Shown piece after piece: positions 9,036-16,601 of a stretch of DNA of 20,105 nt. The DNA lies in the NCBI GenBank assembly GCA_024743015.1, contig JANSXJ010000015.1, forward strand, positions 1 to 20,105, in the 5' to 3' direction. How positions within the stretch are numbered: position 1 is the first letter of the stretch; the number at the start of each line of letters is the position of its first letter. Under the pieces are notes generated by a model that saw only the letters and a list, made by a program, of their open reading frames with translations, was not told where the DNA came from and searched no databases. The position numbers were made by a program, and so were the translations under genes. The DNA comes from Hyphomonas sp. (lineage in GTDB: Bacteria > Pseudomonadota > Alphaproteobacteria > Caulobacterales > Hyphomonadaceae).

Positions 9036-9986
9036 TCAGCTCGCGAACCTGTAATCTTGCTCAATCTGGCTTGAAAGCGCAGCATTCCGGGCGATGAAAT
9101 CAATCAGAAACTCGTGCAATCCCGATCCGATGATTGCGTCGCTGTTCGAAGCCGTGATGTGGGCCTCGTGGCTGGCGGCGAGATCATGCGCGGGTGTACG
9201 ACGTCCATATTCGCGTTCCAGCGCCGACAGCGTCTCTATGATTTCGTCATAGCAATAGGCAATTGATCGCGGCAGGCGCACGTCGTGAATGAGGAATTCA
9301 ACAATCGCGGAGGGACTCATTTCTCCGCCATAGAGCCAATGAAACGATCGTTCCGCCGAGGCCGAGCGCAAGATCATTTCCCATTGAACGCGGTCTAGAG
9401 AGGATCCGACCGACGCGCTCGAGGGTAAGAGAACGTAGTATTTCGTATCCAGAATCCGGGCGGTATTGTCAGCTCGCTCAATCAATGCGCCCAGAACGGC
9501 AAATCGGAAAATGTCGTTGCGTAGCATTGTGCCATTGATGCTGCCGCGTACCAGCGCCGCCTGCTGCCTCACGGAGGAAAGCAGATCGGGCAAATCCGTT
9601 CGGTGCTTGTTTGCCTCACGATCACGTTTGAACTGGATCCAGATCTCATTGATCGCTTCCCAAACATCGCGCGTCAGCGCGGTACGGGTCATGCGAGCAT
9701 TCTCTCTCGCTGCGGCAATGGAAGAATAAAGACTACTCGGATTGTCCTTTTCCGCTACCAGGAAGTCGACTGCACCGCCTGTGTTGAACTGCTCATGACG
9801 TTGCAGATAAAGGTCCCGGGTTCCCGCCGTGGTCAGAACTGACTCCCACTCGCTTTCAGCGGTGCGCGCGCGCGTCAGCGACATTCGGAACCCGGCATCG
9901 ACCAGGCGCGCTGTGTTCTCGAACCGCTCCAGATATCGCATCATCCAGAACAGACCCGAAGCGGTTCGGCCCAGCATCTTATTCAT
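9036..9986 (-). CDS. Alpha-E domain protein
   Basis: This 316-residue, mostly alpha-helical protein has the characteristic N-terminus MLGRTASGLFWMMRYLERFENTARLVDAG. The alpha-E family (named for conserved Glu residues in helices) occurs almost always beside circularly permuted ATP-grasp genes. Comparative genomics predicts it as a partner in peptide or amide-bond formation, but no biochemical role is settled. Recurrent helix segments such as RADNTARILDTKYYVLL and YCYDEIIETLSALEREYG are visible. I prefer ATG 9986, which overlaps the upstream ATP-grasp stop by 8 bases. ATG 9977, three codons later, is nearly as good, and neither has a strong Shine-Dalgarno. A longer frame to 10019 seems unlikely. 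Confidence 0.88.
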   Translation of the reverse strand: MNKMLGRTASGLFWMMRYLERFENTARLVDAGFRMSLTRARTAESEWESVLTTAGTRDLYLQRHEQFNTGGAVDFLVAEKDNPSSLYSSIAAARENARMTRTALTRDVWEAINEIWIQFKRDREANKHRTDLPDLLSSVRQQAALVRGSINGTMLRNDIFRFAVLGALIERADNTARILDTKYYVLLPSSASVGSSLDRVQWEMILRSASAERSFHWLYGGEMSPSAIVEFLIHDVRLPRSIAYCYDEIIETLSALEREYGRRTPAHDLAASHEAHITASNSDAIIGSGLHEFLIDFIARNAALSSQIEQDYRFAS

Positions 9987-11409
9987 CGGAGAGCACCCAG
10001 GTATCTTTCGTACCCCCACCCTGGCTTGAGTTCACAACCAGAGACCCCGCTTCCATAGCGACACGCGTAAGTCCTCCGGGGACCACATCGATTGATTGCG
10101 GCGAGACCAGCACGAAAGGTCTCAAGTCGACATGGCGGGGCGCGAGACCAGCATCCGTGAGAATGGGCACGGTTGAAAGCGCCAAAGTCGGTTGCGCGAT
10201 ATAATTGCCGGGTTTCGCTTCGAGTTTCTTGCGGAAAGCTTCCAACTCTGCCTTGCTCGCTGCCGGCCCCACCAGCATGCCATACCCGCCCGAACCATGC
10301 ACTTCCTTGACCACCAGGTCTGAGAGATTGTCGAGGACATATTGCAAGGAAGACGGTTCCGAACATCGCCAGGTTTCGACATTCTTCAAGAGCGGTTTTT
10401 GTCCGGTATAGAACTCGATAATATCCGGCATGTAGGAATACAGTGCCTTATCATCTGAAATTCCGGTGCCGGGAGCGTTGGTGATCGTGACACCTCCGGC
10501 GCGATAGATGTCGAAGATTCCCGGTACGCCCAAGAGAGAGTCCGGATTGAAATTGAGCGGGTCCAGGTATTCATCATCGACACGGCGGTAGATGACATCG
10601 ATCGGCTCAAAGCCACATGTGGTGCGCATGCAGATGCGCCCATCGACGACTTTCAGGTCATGACCCTCGACCAGTTCCACGCCCATCTGATCCGCCAGAA
10701 AGGCATGCTCGTAATAGGCAGAATTGTGAATGCCCGGGGTCAACACCGCAATGGTTGGCTTTCCCGTACACGCCGCGGGCGCGGATGCCGCGAGCGCCTT
10801 ACGCAATAAGGATGGATAATCGCTGATCGTCTCTACGCCGACGCGCGAGAACAGTTCCGGAAACATCTTCAGCATCGTTTCCCGATTTTCAAGCATGTAC
10901 GAGACGCCGGAGGGCGTACGCGCATTGTCCTCAAGAACGAAAAACTCATTCGGCCCGGTGCGCACCAAGTCTGTGCCGACAATATGCGTGTAGATCCCAC
11001 CGGGCGGATCGACGCCAACCATCTGCGACAGAAACGCTTCGTTCTCCAAAATTAGCGCAGCAGGCACACGCCCGGCACGGAGGATTTCCTGACGGTGATA
11101 GATGTCGTGCAAAAAAGCGTTGAGCGCCTTGATCCGCTGCTCGATGCCTTTGGTGAGCATTCGCCATTCTTTCGCACTGATGATCCGAGGCAGCAGGTCA
11201 AATGGGATCAAGCGTTCTTCCGCATCGGCTTCGCCATATACGTTGAATGTGATCCCGGTTCGCCGAAAGAACTCTTCTGCTTTGTGCGATTGGCGCTTCA
11301 GCCGAGCCGGATTGATCTCGGAAAGCAATTGGTGAAACGCCTGGTACGGCGCGCGCACTTCGTTTCCATAGCCATGCATCTCGTCAAAGAAGTCATCACC
11401 ATCCGCCAT
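9979..11409 (-). CDS. Circularly permuted ATP-grasp enzyme (predicted amide ligase)
   Basis: This 476-residue protein matches the circularly permuted ATP-grasp type 2 family. Conserved blocks in order are FFDEMHG (7-13), VLEDNARTPSG (158-168), RRVDDEYLDPL (275-285), NAPGTGISDDKA (311-322), VVKEVHGSGGYGM (366-378) and SSQGGGTKDTWVL (461-473). ATP-grasp enzymes activate carboxylates as acyl-phosphates and join them to amines. This branch is predicted to make peptides or amide conjugates, but the substrate is unknown. It is the first gene of the four-gene operon. I chose ATG 11409. A GTG at 11424 adds five residues and has a distant GAGAG, so the start is uncertain by five codons. No confident promoter was found in the 192 bases upstream. 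Confidence 0.92.
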   Translation of the reverse strand: MADGDDFFDEMHGYGNEVRAPYQAFHQLLSEINPARLKRQSHKAEEFFRRTGITFNVYGEADAEERLIPFDLLPRIISAKEWRMLTKGIEQRIKALNAFLHDIYHRQEILRAGRVPAALILENEAFLSQMVGVDPPGGIYTHIVGTDLVRTGPNEFFVLEDNARTPSGVSYMLENRETMLKMFPELFSRVGVETISDYPSLLRKALAASAPAACTGKPTIAVLTPGIHNSAYYEHAFLADQMGVELVEGHDLKVVDGRICMRTTCGFEPIDVIYRRVDDEYLDPLNFNPDSLLGVPGIFDIYRAGGVTITNAPGTGISDDKALYSYMPDIIEFYTGQKPLLKNVETWRCSEPSSLQYVLDNLSDLVVKEVHGSGGYGMLVGPAASKAELEAFRKKLEAKPGNYIAQPTLALSTVPILTDAGLAPRHVDLRPFVLVSPQSIDVVPGGLTRVAMEAGSLVVNSSQGGGTKDTWVLSDE

Positions 11410-11601
11410 GCCCCCATCACGCACATCCGCTTAGCTCTCGCAAGGGGCGACACGTCAGAAGTGTAACCTATCCGTCGACTGCTCGAAGATTGGGCGGAAG
11501 AAATGGGTCGGGAGAGCGCAATGTGAGCTTCGACCGTCTGTTCGATACTCTTGGTTCATGAGCAAGCCCACTATCCAAACAGCATGGTGCGCTGCACTGG
11601 A
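11410..11601. other. Intergenic region between the MscS gene and the Anbu operon
   Basis: These 192 bases separate two genes that run in the same direction on the minus strand. I find no convincing hairpin with a T-tract after the channel gene and no clear -35/-10 pair before the ATP-grasp gene. The operon's own promoter most likely lies here, but read-through from the channel gene cannot be excluded. Confidence 0.5.
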
Positions 11602-13959
11602 CTAGTCTTTATCGACCGAGAGTCCACCGGAACGAATATGAATGTCGCGCTGTGGGAACGGGATTTCGATTCCGGCTTTCTTGAGCGCTGAGAAGATCTT
11701 GAACCGCATGTCATTGCGGACCAGCAAGGAATTGTTGGCATCACGGATGAACACCCGCAATTCGAGATTGAGCGAGCTATCGGCGAAGTCCGCAAAATAC
11801 ACAAAAGGTTCCGGATAACTTAGAACCTGCGGGTGGTTTTCAGCGCATGCGAGCAACACGTCCCGCACTTGTTCCGGGTCGGAGTCATAGGATACGCCGA
11901 CGGGAACGATGACCCGCGCCGTGTCGTCCTTGTAGGTCCAGTTCTGCACGGATGACGAAATCAACTCCGAATTCGGGACTATGATTGAGCATCGGTCGAA
12001 TGTCTCAATTTCAGTAGATCGGACGTTGATCTTCTTCACTCGCCCCTCTCCCGAAGCCGTGATCACCCAGTCATCGATCTTGATCGGGCGTTCGAACAGT
12101 AGGATTAGCCCGGACACAAAATTATTGACGATGCTTTGCAAGCCGAACCCGATCCCGACCGAGAGAGCGCCCGCTATGATCGCGAGGTTCGACAGATTGA
12201 AACCTAGAACTGAAACGCCAGTGAAGAAGGCGATCAAAAGTCCAACATATCCAACCAGCGTCTTCAGTGAGTGCCGAATTCCCGGATTGAGCCGCGTCAT
12301 CGGCAAGATCCGGTTCTCGAGCACGCGCTGCATGAGGCGCGTGATCACCAGGATGACGATCACAACGATCAACCCGTAAATCAGGTTGGAGGGTGATATG
12401 CGCATCGACCCGATCGAGAACCCCGCCATAAAGTCGAGGGCGAGCGTGCGGATCTCTGTCCACTCCATGCCGCCGATCGCCAGAAGGATGGGAAGCGCAA
12501 CGATCACAATCAGAATATCAACCGAGAGCCGCGTCCAGAAGCCGATGATGTCGTCAGCAGGCGTTTCGTTTCGGGTTTTGCCAAAAGTGATGCGCTCAAC
12601 CGCGAGCAGCGTCCAACTCCCGAGGAATTTCCGAACGAGGAAAGCGTATCCCAGGAATAGCGCAAAATAGGCTGCTTTCTCGAACACCCATCTGGATAGT
12701 GCCGAATACCCGAGAAGGCTGGCCAGAACCATGACCAAGGCAGGCGCGAGGATGAGCAATTGAGCCACTGCCTTACGCGTCCTGCCGTTGTCCGAGGGCG
12801 GGCCTCTGGTCTCAAGCGACCCCTGTTCGTCCGTCTGGTGCCGGATTGTCTGCAATCGGCGATAGAGGATTAGCATTACCACGCCAAAAATGATGGCCGC
12901 GATCAGCGTCTCCAGGCGCAGCAGCTCGCTAAAAGCCTCACGGCCGATCAGGGCAGCTGCGATTTGGTCGATTGCGAACAGGGTCGCGACCGAGAGGGCG
13001 GCAAAATGAGCCCCGGATGCGGTTTGGTCTGAAATCCGAACCGTTCTCCAATGGCTATTGTCCGGCGCGAAAAAGCCGCGAGAGACTGCGTTCGCGCAGA
13101 GCACGATGAAGACCGCTTGTGCGATGAGACCGAGCGTATTTGCGTCGGCCTCACCGAAAAAACCTGACTCCAGGAGCAGTCGGTGAGCTGCAAATACGCT
13201 GACAGCTGCCAGCACTATACGCGTGGAAGTTCGAGTGAGCGCAATCGCAGGCGGTCCGGCTGGCGTCATCTCACGCCTCGGTAATTGCCGCCATAGTTCG
13301 CGCGCGACACGGTCCTTCACCGGGACATTGATCAAGAAGATGATCACACCGCTGGCGAGCAACAGCCAAAGCAGGGTCAGGGTTGAGCGCTCTGTGCCGG
13401 CCTCGTCTGTGGTCAATCCCGTCAGCCAAAGCTGGCCCTCGGCTATCGAATCTGAAAACTCATGTCCCGCCGCTTTCAATTCACTCGGCAAATAGGGAGG
13501 CGGCGTGCGGGCGAGAATGCGCGACAGGAAGGCATCTCGAAGCTGCTGGGCAGATGTCTCCAGAAGCGTTTCGATTTGCTGCTGCAGGGCGCTCGCGAGC
13601 ACTGAAAGTCGGTCATACTCGGCAATCCGGTCGGCATAAGTCTGCCGGAGATCGGCTACAGCTGCGGGCTCTTCTCCAGTCTCCGGCGATGGCCCCAGGA
13701 CACCGAGGTCGGTTTCGAGCTGGGATTTCGATGCCCGGAAACTCCGCCGCAATTCCTGTAATTCCACGCGGCTTTCCTGCAGGACCAGTCTGGCCGCCGA
13801 AAGGTCCGCGGACTCTGTTGCTGCCGACAGCTCCGCCTTCGCGACTTCGACTTCGGTCTGCAGGGAGTTGAACCGATCAGTCGCTGTTACGGTGTCCTGC
13901 GCTGCCGCATGCCATGAGATCAGCAAGCTCAGCAGCAAGCACCTAATCAGTTTAAGCAT
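11602..13959 (-). CDS. Large MscS-family mechanosensitive channel
   Basis: A 785-residue multi-domain MscS homologue of the MscK/MscM/YbdG-like size class. Residues 1-20 form a signal peptide (cleavage after WHAAA). A periplasmic coiled-coil region (about 28-145, rich in Glu, Leu, Arg and Ala) follows, resembling the DUF3772 type of extension. Extra transmembrane helices span about 195-575. The MscS core begins near 570: the pore helix shows AIIAGALSVGIGFGLQSIVNNFVSG (about 593-617), then the beta domain LFERPIKIDDWV, and IIVPNSELISS (659-669). Such channels open on membrane tension and release solutes during hypo-osmotic shock. GGAG precedes the ATG by about 11 bases. It is divergent from marR, and the Anbu operon follows on the same strand. 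Confidence 0.92.
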   Translation of the reverse strand: MLKLIRCLLLSLLISWHAAAQDTVTATDRFNSLQTEVEVAKAELSAATESADLSAARLVLQESRVELQELRRSFRASKSQLETDLGVLGPSPETGEEPAAVADLRQTYADRIAEYDRLSVLASALQQQIETLLETSAQQLRDAFLSRILARTPPPYLPSELKAAGHEFSDSIAEGQLWLTGLTTDEAGTERSTLTLLWLLLASGVIIFLINVPVKDRVARELWRQLPRREMTPAGPPAIALTRTSTRIVLAAVSVFAAHRLLLESGFFGEADANTLGLIAQAVFIVLCANAVSRGFFAPDNSHWRTVRISDQTASGAHFAALSVATLFAIDQIAAALIGREAFSELLRLETLIAAIIFGVVMLILYRRLQTIRHQTDEQGSLETRGPPSDNGRTRKAVAQLLILAPALVMVLASLLGYSALSRWVFEKAAYFALFLGYAFLVRKFLGSWTLLAVERITFGKTRNETPADDIIGFWTRLSVDILIVIVALPILLAIGGMEWTEIRTLALDFMAGFSIGSMRISPSNLIYGLIVVIVILVITRLMQRVLENRILPMTRLNPGIRHSLKTLVGYVGLLIAFFTGVSVLGFNLSNLAIIAGALSVGIGFGLQSIVNNFVSGLILLFERPIKIDDWVITASGEGRVKKINVRSTEIETFDRCSIIVPNSELISSSVQNWTYKDDTARVIVPVGVSYDSDPEQVRDVLLACAENHPQVLSYPEPFVYFADFADSSLNLELRVFIRDANNSLLVRNDMRFKIFSALKKAGIEIPFPQRDIHIRSGGLSVDKD

Positions 13960-14026
13960 CGTGTTGATTCTCCGAACCCATCAGACGGTGACTGTAGACA
14001 TGCCGTAACGAATTTCCAGCGAAGCC

Positions 14027-14061
14027 TTGACAAATCTATGTAGAGCTATAATGTTTAGAGC
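14027..14061 (+). promoter_or_regulatory. Candidate marR promoter with direct repeats
   Basis: TTGACA (14027-14032) and TATAAT (14047-14052) are both consensus, but the spacer is only 14 bases. Using TAATGT (14049-14054) as the -10 gives a 16-base spacer. The TATAAT box is bracketed by two TAGAGC direct repeats (14041-14046 and 14056-14061), 15 bases apart, in a position where a repressor could block polymerase. Autoregulation by the MarR protein is inferred from family habit only. Confidence 0.45.
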
Positions 14062-14088
14062 ACGAAAGAAAAGAGGTCTATTGAATTT

Positions 14089-14589
14089 ATGACGGCTGCA
14101 GCCGACATCCGTTTCTCGTCGCAGAGCGATCGTGTGCTGGTTTCAATCCGGCAGATTATTCGTGCGATCGACATCCAGTCGAAGCGACTTGCGCGGGATA
14201 CAGGCTTGTCGTCGCCGCAATTGGTGGTGCTTCGCGCCATTGATGAGCTCGGCGAAGTCACCACGCGAGTGCTGTCGCGGCATGTCAGCCTCAGCCAACC
14301 GACCGTGACAACCATTCTGGATCGTCTGGAAGCACGCGGATTGGTGGAACGTTATCGCAGCCAGAAAGACCGCCGCATCGTGCACTCGATGCTCACGCGG
14401 ACAGGTTCGAAAACCCTCAAGACGGCACCGCCTCTTTTACAGGAGGCTTTCACGGATGCGTTTGACGCACTCCCCGAGAAACGCCGAACAGACATCGTCT
14501 CTGCCGTGAACGATCTCGCGCAGATGATGCGGGCCGATGACATTGATGCATCACCGGTCCTGACCACAGCCGCGACCGCAAGAACGTAA
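14089..14589 (+). CDS. MarR-family transcriptional regulator
   Basis: This 166-residue winged-helix regulator has helices at 12-35 for dimerisation. The DNA-binding core runs from TGLSSPQLVVLRAI through LSRHVSLSQPTVTTILDRLEARGLV, and the wing contains RSQKDRRIVHSMLTRTG. The Asp-Arg-Arg of the wing, conserved in MarR proteins, is intact. MarR dimers usually repress nearby genes and release DNA on binding small ligands or on Cys oxidation. No Cys is present, so thiol redox sensing is unlikely. The overall pattern resembles the subgroup that includes ectoine-operon regulators (EctR), but no ect genes are present. The gene lies 92 bases before dps on the same strand, so dps is a plausible target. 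AGAGG lies 12 bases before the ATG, a rather long spacing. Confidence 0.9.
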   Translation: MTAAADIRFSSQSDRVLVSIRQIIRAIDIQSKRLARDTGLSSPQLVVLRAIDELGEVTTRVLSRHVSLSQPTVTTILDRLEARGLVERYRSQKDRRIVHSMLTRTGSKTLKTAPPLLQEAFTDAFDALPEKRRTDIVSAVNDLAQMMRADDIDASPVLTTAATART

Positions 14590-14632
14590 GTTCATCGCGC
14601 GGCGGCTGACGCATCCTCAATCCAATCCCTGT

Positions 14633-14658
14633 GCGCTCCGCGTTGACGCGTCGAGCGC
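14633..14658 (+). promoter_or_regulatory. GC-rich hairpin in the dps leader
   Basis: GCGCTC-CGCG and CGCG-TC-GAGCGC can pair into a 10-bp stem with a TTGA tetraloop and a two-base TC bulge. It ends about 11 bases before the dps ribosome site and 23 bases before its ATG. No T-tract follows, so it is not a classical terminator. It could attenuate read-through from marR, protect a processed dps mRNA, or modulate translation. Confidence 0.45.
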
Positions 14659-14681
14659 CGGGCAAATGAAAGGAAATACCC

Positions 14682-15188
14682 ATGACCAGTACTGTACTGA
14701 TGACCCGCAACGAAACCCTGAACATCGAAACTGATGTGACAGCTGAGAATCGCACCGCGATTGCCAGCATGCTCGAGAAGGTCCTGGCCTCAACTTATGT
14801 GCTGTATCACAAAACCCAAGGCTTCCACTGGAATGTCACCGGACCAATGTTCCTGAGCGTGCACGAGCTGACAGAGCGCCAATATAAAAGCCTCTCGAAA
14901 GCGGTGGACAAGCTGGCCGAGCGGATTCGAACCCTTGGAGAGCCTGCCCCAATGGGCCTGACCGGATACATCAATGACAGCCAGGTGGCAGACCAGTCGG
15001 AGTTTCCGACAGTTGGCCAGATGCTTGAAACGCTGGCGCAGGACCACTTGATGGTCGCTGACGAAATGCGCGGAATTGTTGAAGCCGCGGAGAAGCTCAA
15101 AGACGTCTACACCGCCGACTTGCTGACATCGCGCATCGGCGAACACGAAGAAGCCGCGTGGATGCTCAAAGCGCTGGCAGCTTCATAG
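14682..15188 (+). CDS. dps: Dps-family DNA protection / iron storage protein
   Basis: This 168-residue ferritin-like protein has the size and motifs of Dps, a dodecamer that oxidises ferrous iron with hydrogen peroxide and shields DNA. The inter-subunit ferroxidase ligands are visible: His49 in FHWNVTGP, His61 in SVHELTE, Asp76 in AVDKLAERI and Glu80. Glu65 stands where E. coli Dps has Asp67, a common variation in this subgroup. The N-terminal 20 residues have few basic residues, so direct DNA binding through a Lys-rich tail is not obvious. An AAAGGAAA ribosome site lies 5 bases before the ATG. The gene follows a MarR regulator and is followed by a small membrane ORF before tandem stem-loops, suggesting one stress-responsive unit. 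Confidence 0.95.
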   Translation: MTSTVLMTRNETLNIETDVTAENRTAIASMLEKVLASTYVLYHKTQGFHWNVTGPMFLSVHELTERQYKSLSKAVDKLAERIRTLGEPAPMGLTGYINDSQVADQSEFPTVGQMLETLAQDHLMVADEMRGIVEAAEKLKDVYTADLLTSRIGEHEEAAWMLKALAAS

Positions 15189-15243
15189 GCCAACCAAACG
15201 ACTAACCCGAACACACCCGAAGAAACACAAGGAGAGATACTCA

Positions 15244-15375
15244 ATGTCGACCGAATTGACACAAACCGATGCCCGCCAAGGAAAAACAACCGAGAGTATG
15301 CCAATGGTACTCGGCGTCTCGACAGCGACAGCCGCGGCCGCGATGCTCGCAATATTCGGGATCGCGATGTTGTAA
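15244..15375 (+). CDS. Small single-span membrane protein (43 aa)
   Basis: ATG 15244 opens a 43-residue frame ending at TAA 15373-15375, preceded by a strong Shine-Dalgarno (AAGGAGA, ending 8 bases before the ATG). The first 20 residues are polar (MSTELTQTDARQGKTTESMP). The remaining 23 form one Ala-rich hydrophobic helix (VLGVSTATAAAAMLAIFGIAM) ending right at the membrane. It lies 55 bases after dps and is followed at once by tandem stem-loops, so it is probably the last gene of the dps transcript. I do not recognise a family. The ribosome site, operon position and clear membrane helix argue that it is real. A role at the membrane in stress response is speculation. Confidence 0.65.
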   Translation: MSTELTQTDARQGKTTESMPMVLGVSTATAAAAMLAIFGIAML

Positions 15376-15384
15376 GATCTGGGG

Positions 15385-15434
15385 GACCGCATGGGAGGCG
15401 GTCGGGGTCAGTCCTTTTGGAACTGACCCCTTTT
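15385..15434 (+). terminator. Tandem stem-loops, intrinsic terminator of the dps unit
   Basis: The first hairpin pairs GACCGC (15385-15390) with GCGGTC (15398-15403). The second starts at the next base, with GGGGTCAGT (15404-15412) pairing ACTGACCCC (15422-15430). Its inner CC/GG pairs extend the stem around a TTTT loop with one bulged A. TTTTCTTT follows on the plus strand, as expected for rho-independent termination. The minus-strand side lacks a T-tract, so it should not terminate zntB efficiently. Confidence 0.8.
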
Positions 15435-15441
15435 CTTTGCG

Positions 15442-16428
15442 CTATAACCAGTCGGCTTTCCGGAACAGGTAAAGCAGCCCCGCGGTCACAACACCCAAAG
15501 CGAAACAAAACAGTGCGAACGCGAACGGGCTGTCTACGCCCGGCATCCCGCCAATATTGACGCCAAACAGGCCGGTAAAAAAGCCCAGCGGAAGGAATAT
15601 TGCTGAGATGATCGCGAGCACAAACAGTCGTTGGTTCATGGCTTCGCTGCGCTGTTCGACAATCTGCTCTTGAATGACAACCGCGCGTTCCCGCGCCAGA
15701 TCCAGATCTTCAGCAAGACGCGTCGTCACGTCCTGAACATCGCGCAGGCGCAGTTTTGCGCTCTCGCTCAAGAACGGTCCGGCTTCCCGTACCAATGCCG
15801 AAAGCGCTTCTTTTTGGGGGGCAATATAGCGGCGCAGAGACAGCGCGGCTCGCCGGAATTTTGCAAGCTTCAGCTTCGGCGCGGGCGTATTCTGGTCCAG
15901 CCAGTCTTCCTCCAACTGGTCTGCTTCATCTTCCAGACTGGCCACGATCGGCTCCAGGCGAAATGTCAGCCTGTCAGCAATGAAGGTTACAAGATCGCCG
16001 TGTGAAGCTGGTGGTGCACCAGCTTTGTAGGCGTCTGCCAGATCGTCAATAGCGCGGATCGGATGGGCTCGCGTCGTAATCACCAGGTCATCCGTCGCCC
16101 AGATCCGGATCGAAATCATGTCCGTTGGCTTCGCCCCTGGGTTCAGATTAGCCCCGCGGAGGTTGAGAAGCACGCCCTCCCCATACCTTGCGGCGCGTGG
16201 ACGGGTGTCTTCTTGCAAGAGGATGGCGACGACACTTGGATCCAGACCGCAAACATCTTCCAACCAGCCGCGTGTCCCGTCAGCTAGCCGATCGAGGTGG
16301 AACCATCGTCGTTCACCCTGAGGTCCGCCTGCATCGTTTGCGACGTCCACCCAGCTCATCTCGCGAACCTCGCCCGCGGCATCAACGACAAACCCCACGA
16401 TTAACGGACCCGCTCGTGACTCAGACAC
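15442..16428 (-). CDS. zntB: ZntB/CorA-family divalent metal transporter
   Basis: This 328-residue protein (E. coli ZntB has 327) belongs to the 2-TM GxN metal transporter family. A long cytoplasmic funnel domain starts with GPLIVGFVVDAAG and WFHLDR. The C-terminal helices span about 267-287 and 303-323. The signature loop is GVN followed by IGGMPG (289-296), the ZntB-like variant rather than the CorA GMN with YGMNF. ZntB moves zinc across the inner membrane; direction differs between studies. The start is set at GTG 16428, preceded by a perfect TTGGAGG with five bases between. A longer in-frame ORF reaching 16644 runs into the 3' end of betA, and its extra residues do not look like the family. 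It lies 173 bases downstream of betA on the same strand. Confidence 0.88.
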   Translation of the reverse strand: MSESRAGPLIVGFVVDAAGEVREMSWVDVANDAGGPQGERRWFHLDRLADGTRGWLEDVCGLDPSVVAILLQEDTRPRAARYGEGVLLNLRGANLNPGAKPTDMISIRIWATDDLVITTRAHPIRAIDDLADAYKAGAPPASHGDLVTFIADRLTFRLEPIVASLEDEADQLEEDWLDQNTPAPKLKLAKFRRAALSLRRYIAPQKEALSALVREAGPFLSESAKLRLRDVQDVTTRLAEDLDLARERAVVIQEQIVEQRSEAMNQRLFVLAIISAIFLPLGFFTGLFGVNIGGMPGVDSPFAFALFCFALGVVTAGLLYLFRKADWL

Positions 16429-16431
16429 TTT

Positions 16432-16438
16432 TACCTCC
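16432..16438 (-). promoter_or_regulatory. Strong ribosome binding site that fixes the zntB start
   Basis: On the minus strand GGAGG is followed by TAAAA and then GTG at 16428-16426. This spacing and match are far better than anything near the in-frame ATG codons, and the resulting protein has the usual family length. Confidence 0.75.
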
Positions 16439-16601
16439 AAATCGAAATCTGTTCCGTGCCCAGTCGCAGGTTGGAACGAATCTGACCGCAGGTCTAACAC
16501 AGCTGATATAATTGTGTGCGGAAACTCCACTGTCCCGCTGGTTTGAGCCGATCTAAACACACGGATGGAGCTTTGTTCGCGTTCGCCGCAAAACCCCTCA
16601 A

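Noticed and set aside
14089..14589. Naming the MarR protein EctR (ectoine regulator)
   Set aside because: The resemblance is general to this MarR subgroup, and there are no ectoine synthesis genes in the window.
16497..16517. ACACA/TGTGT repeat around a TATAAT-like box upstream of zntB
   Set aside because: Arms are only 5 bp, the TATAAT faces the plus strand where no gene follows, and it does not match a known zinc-regulator site.
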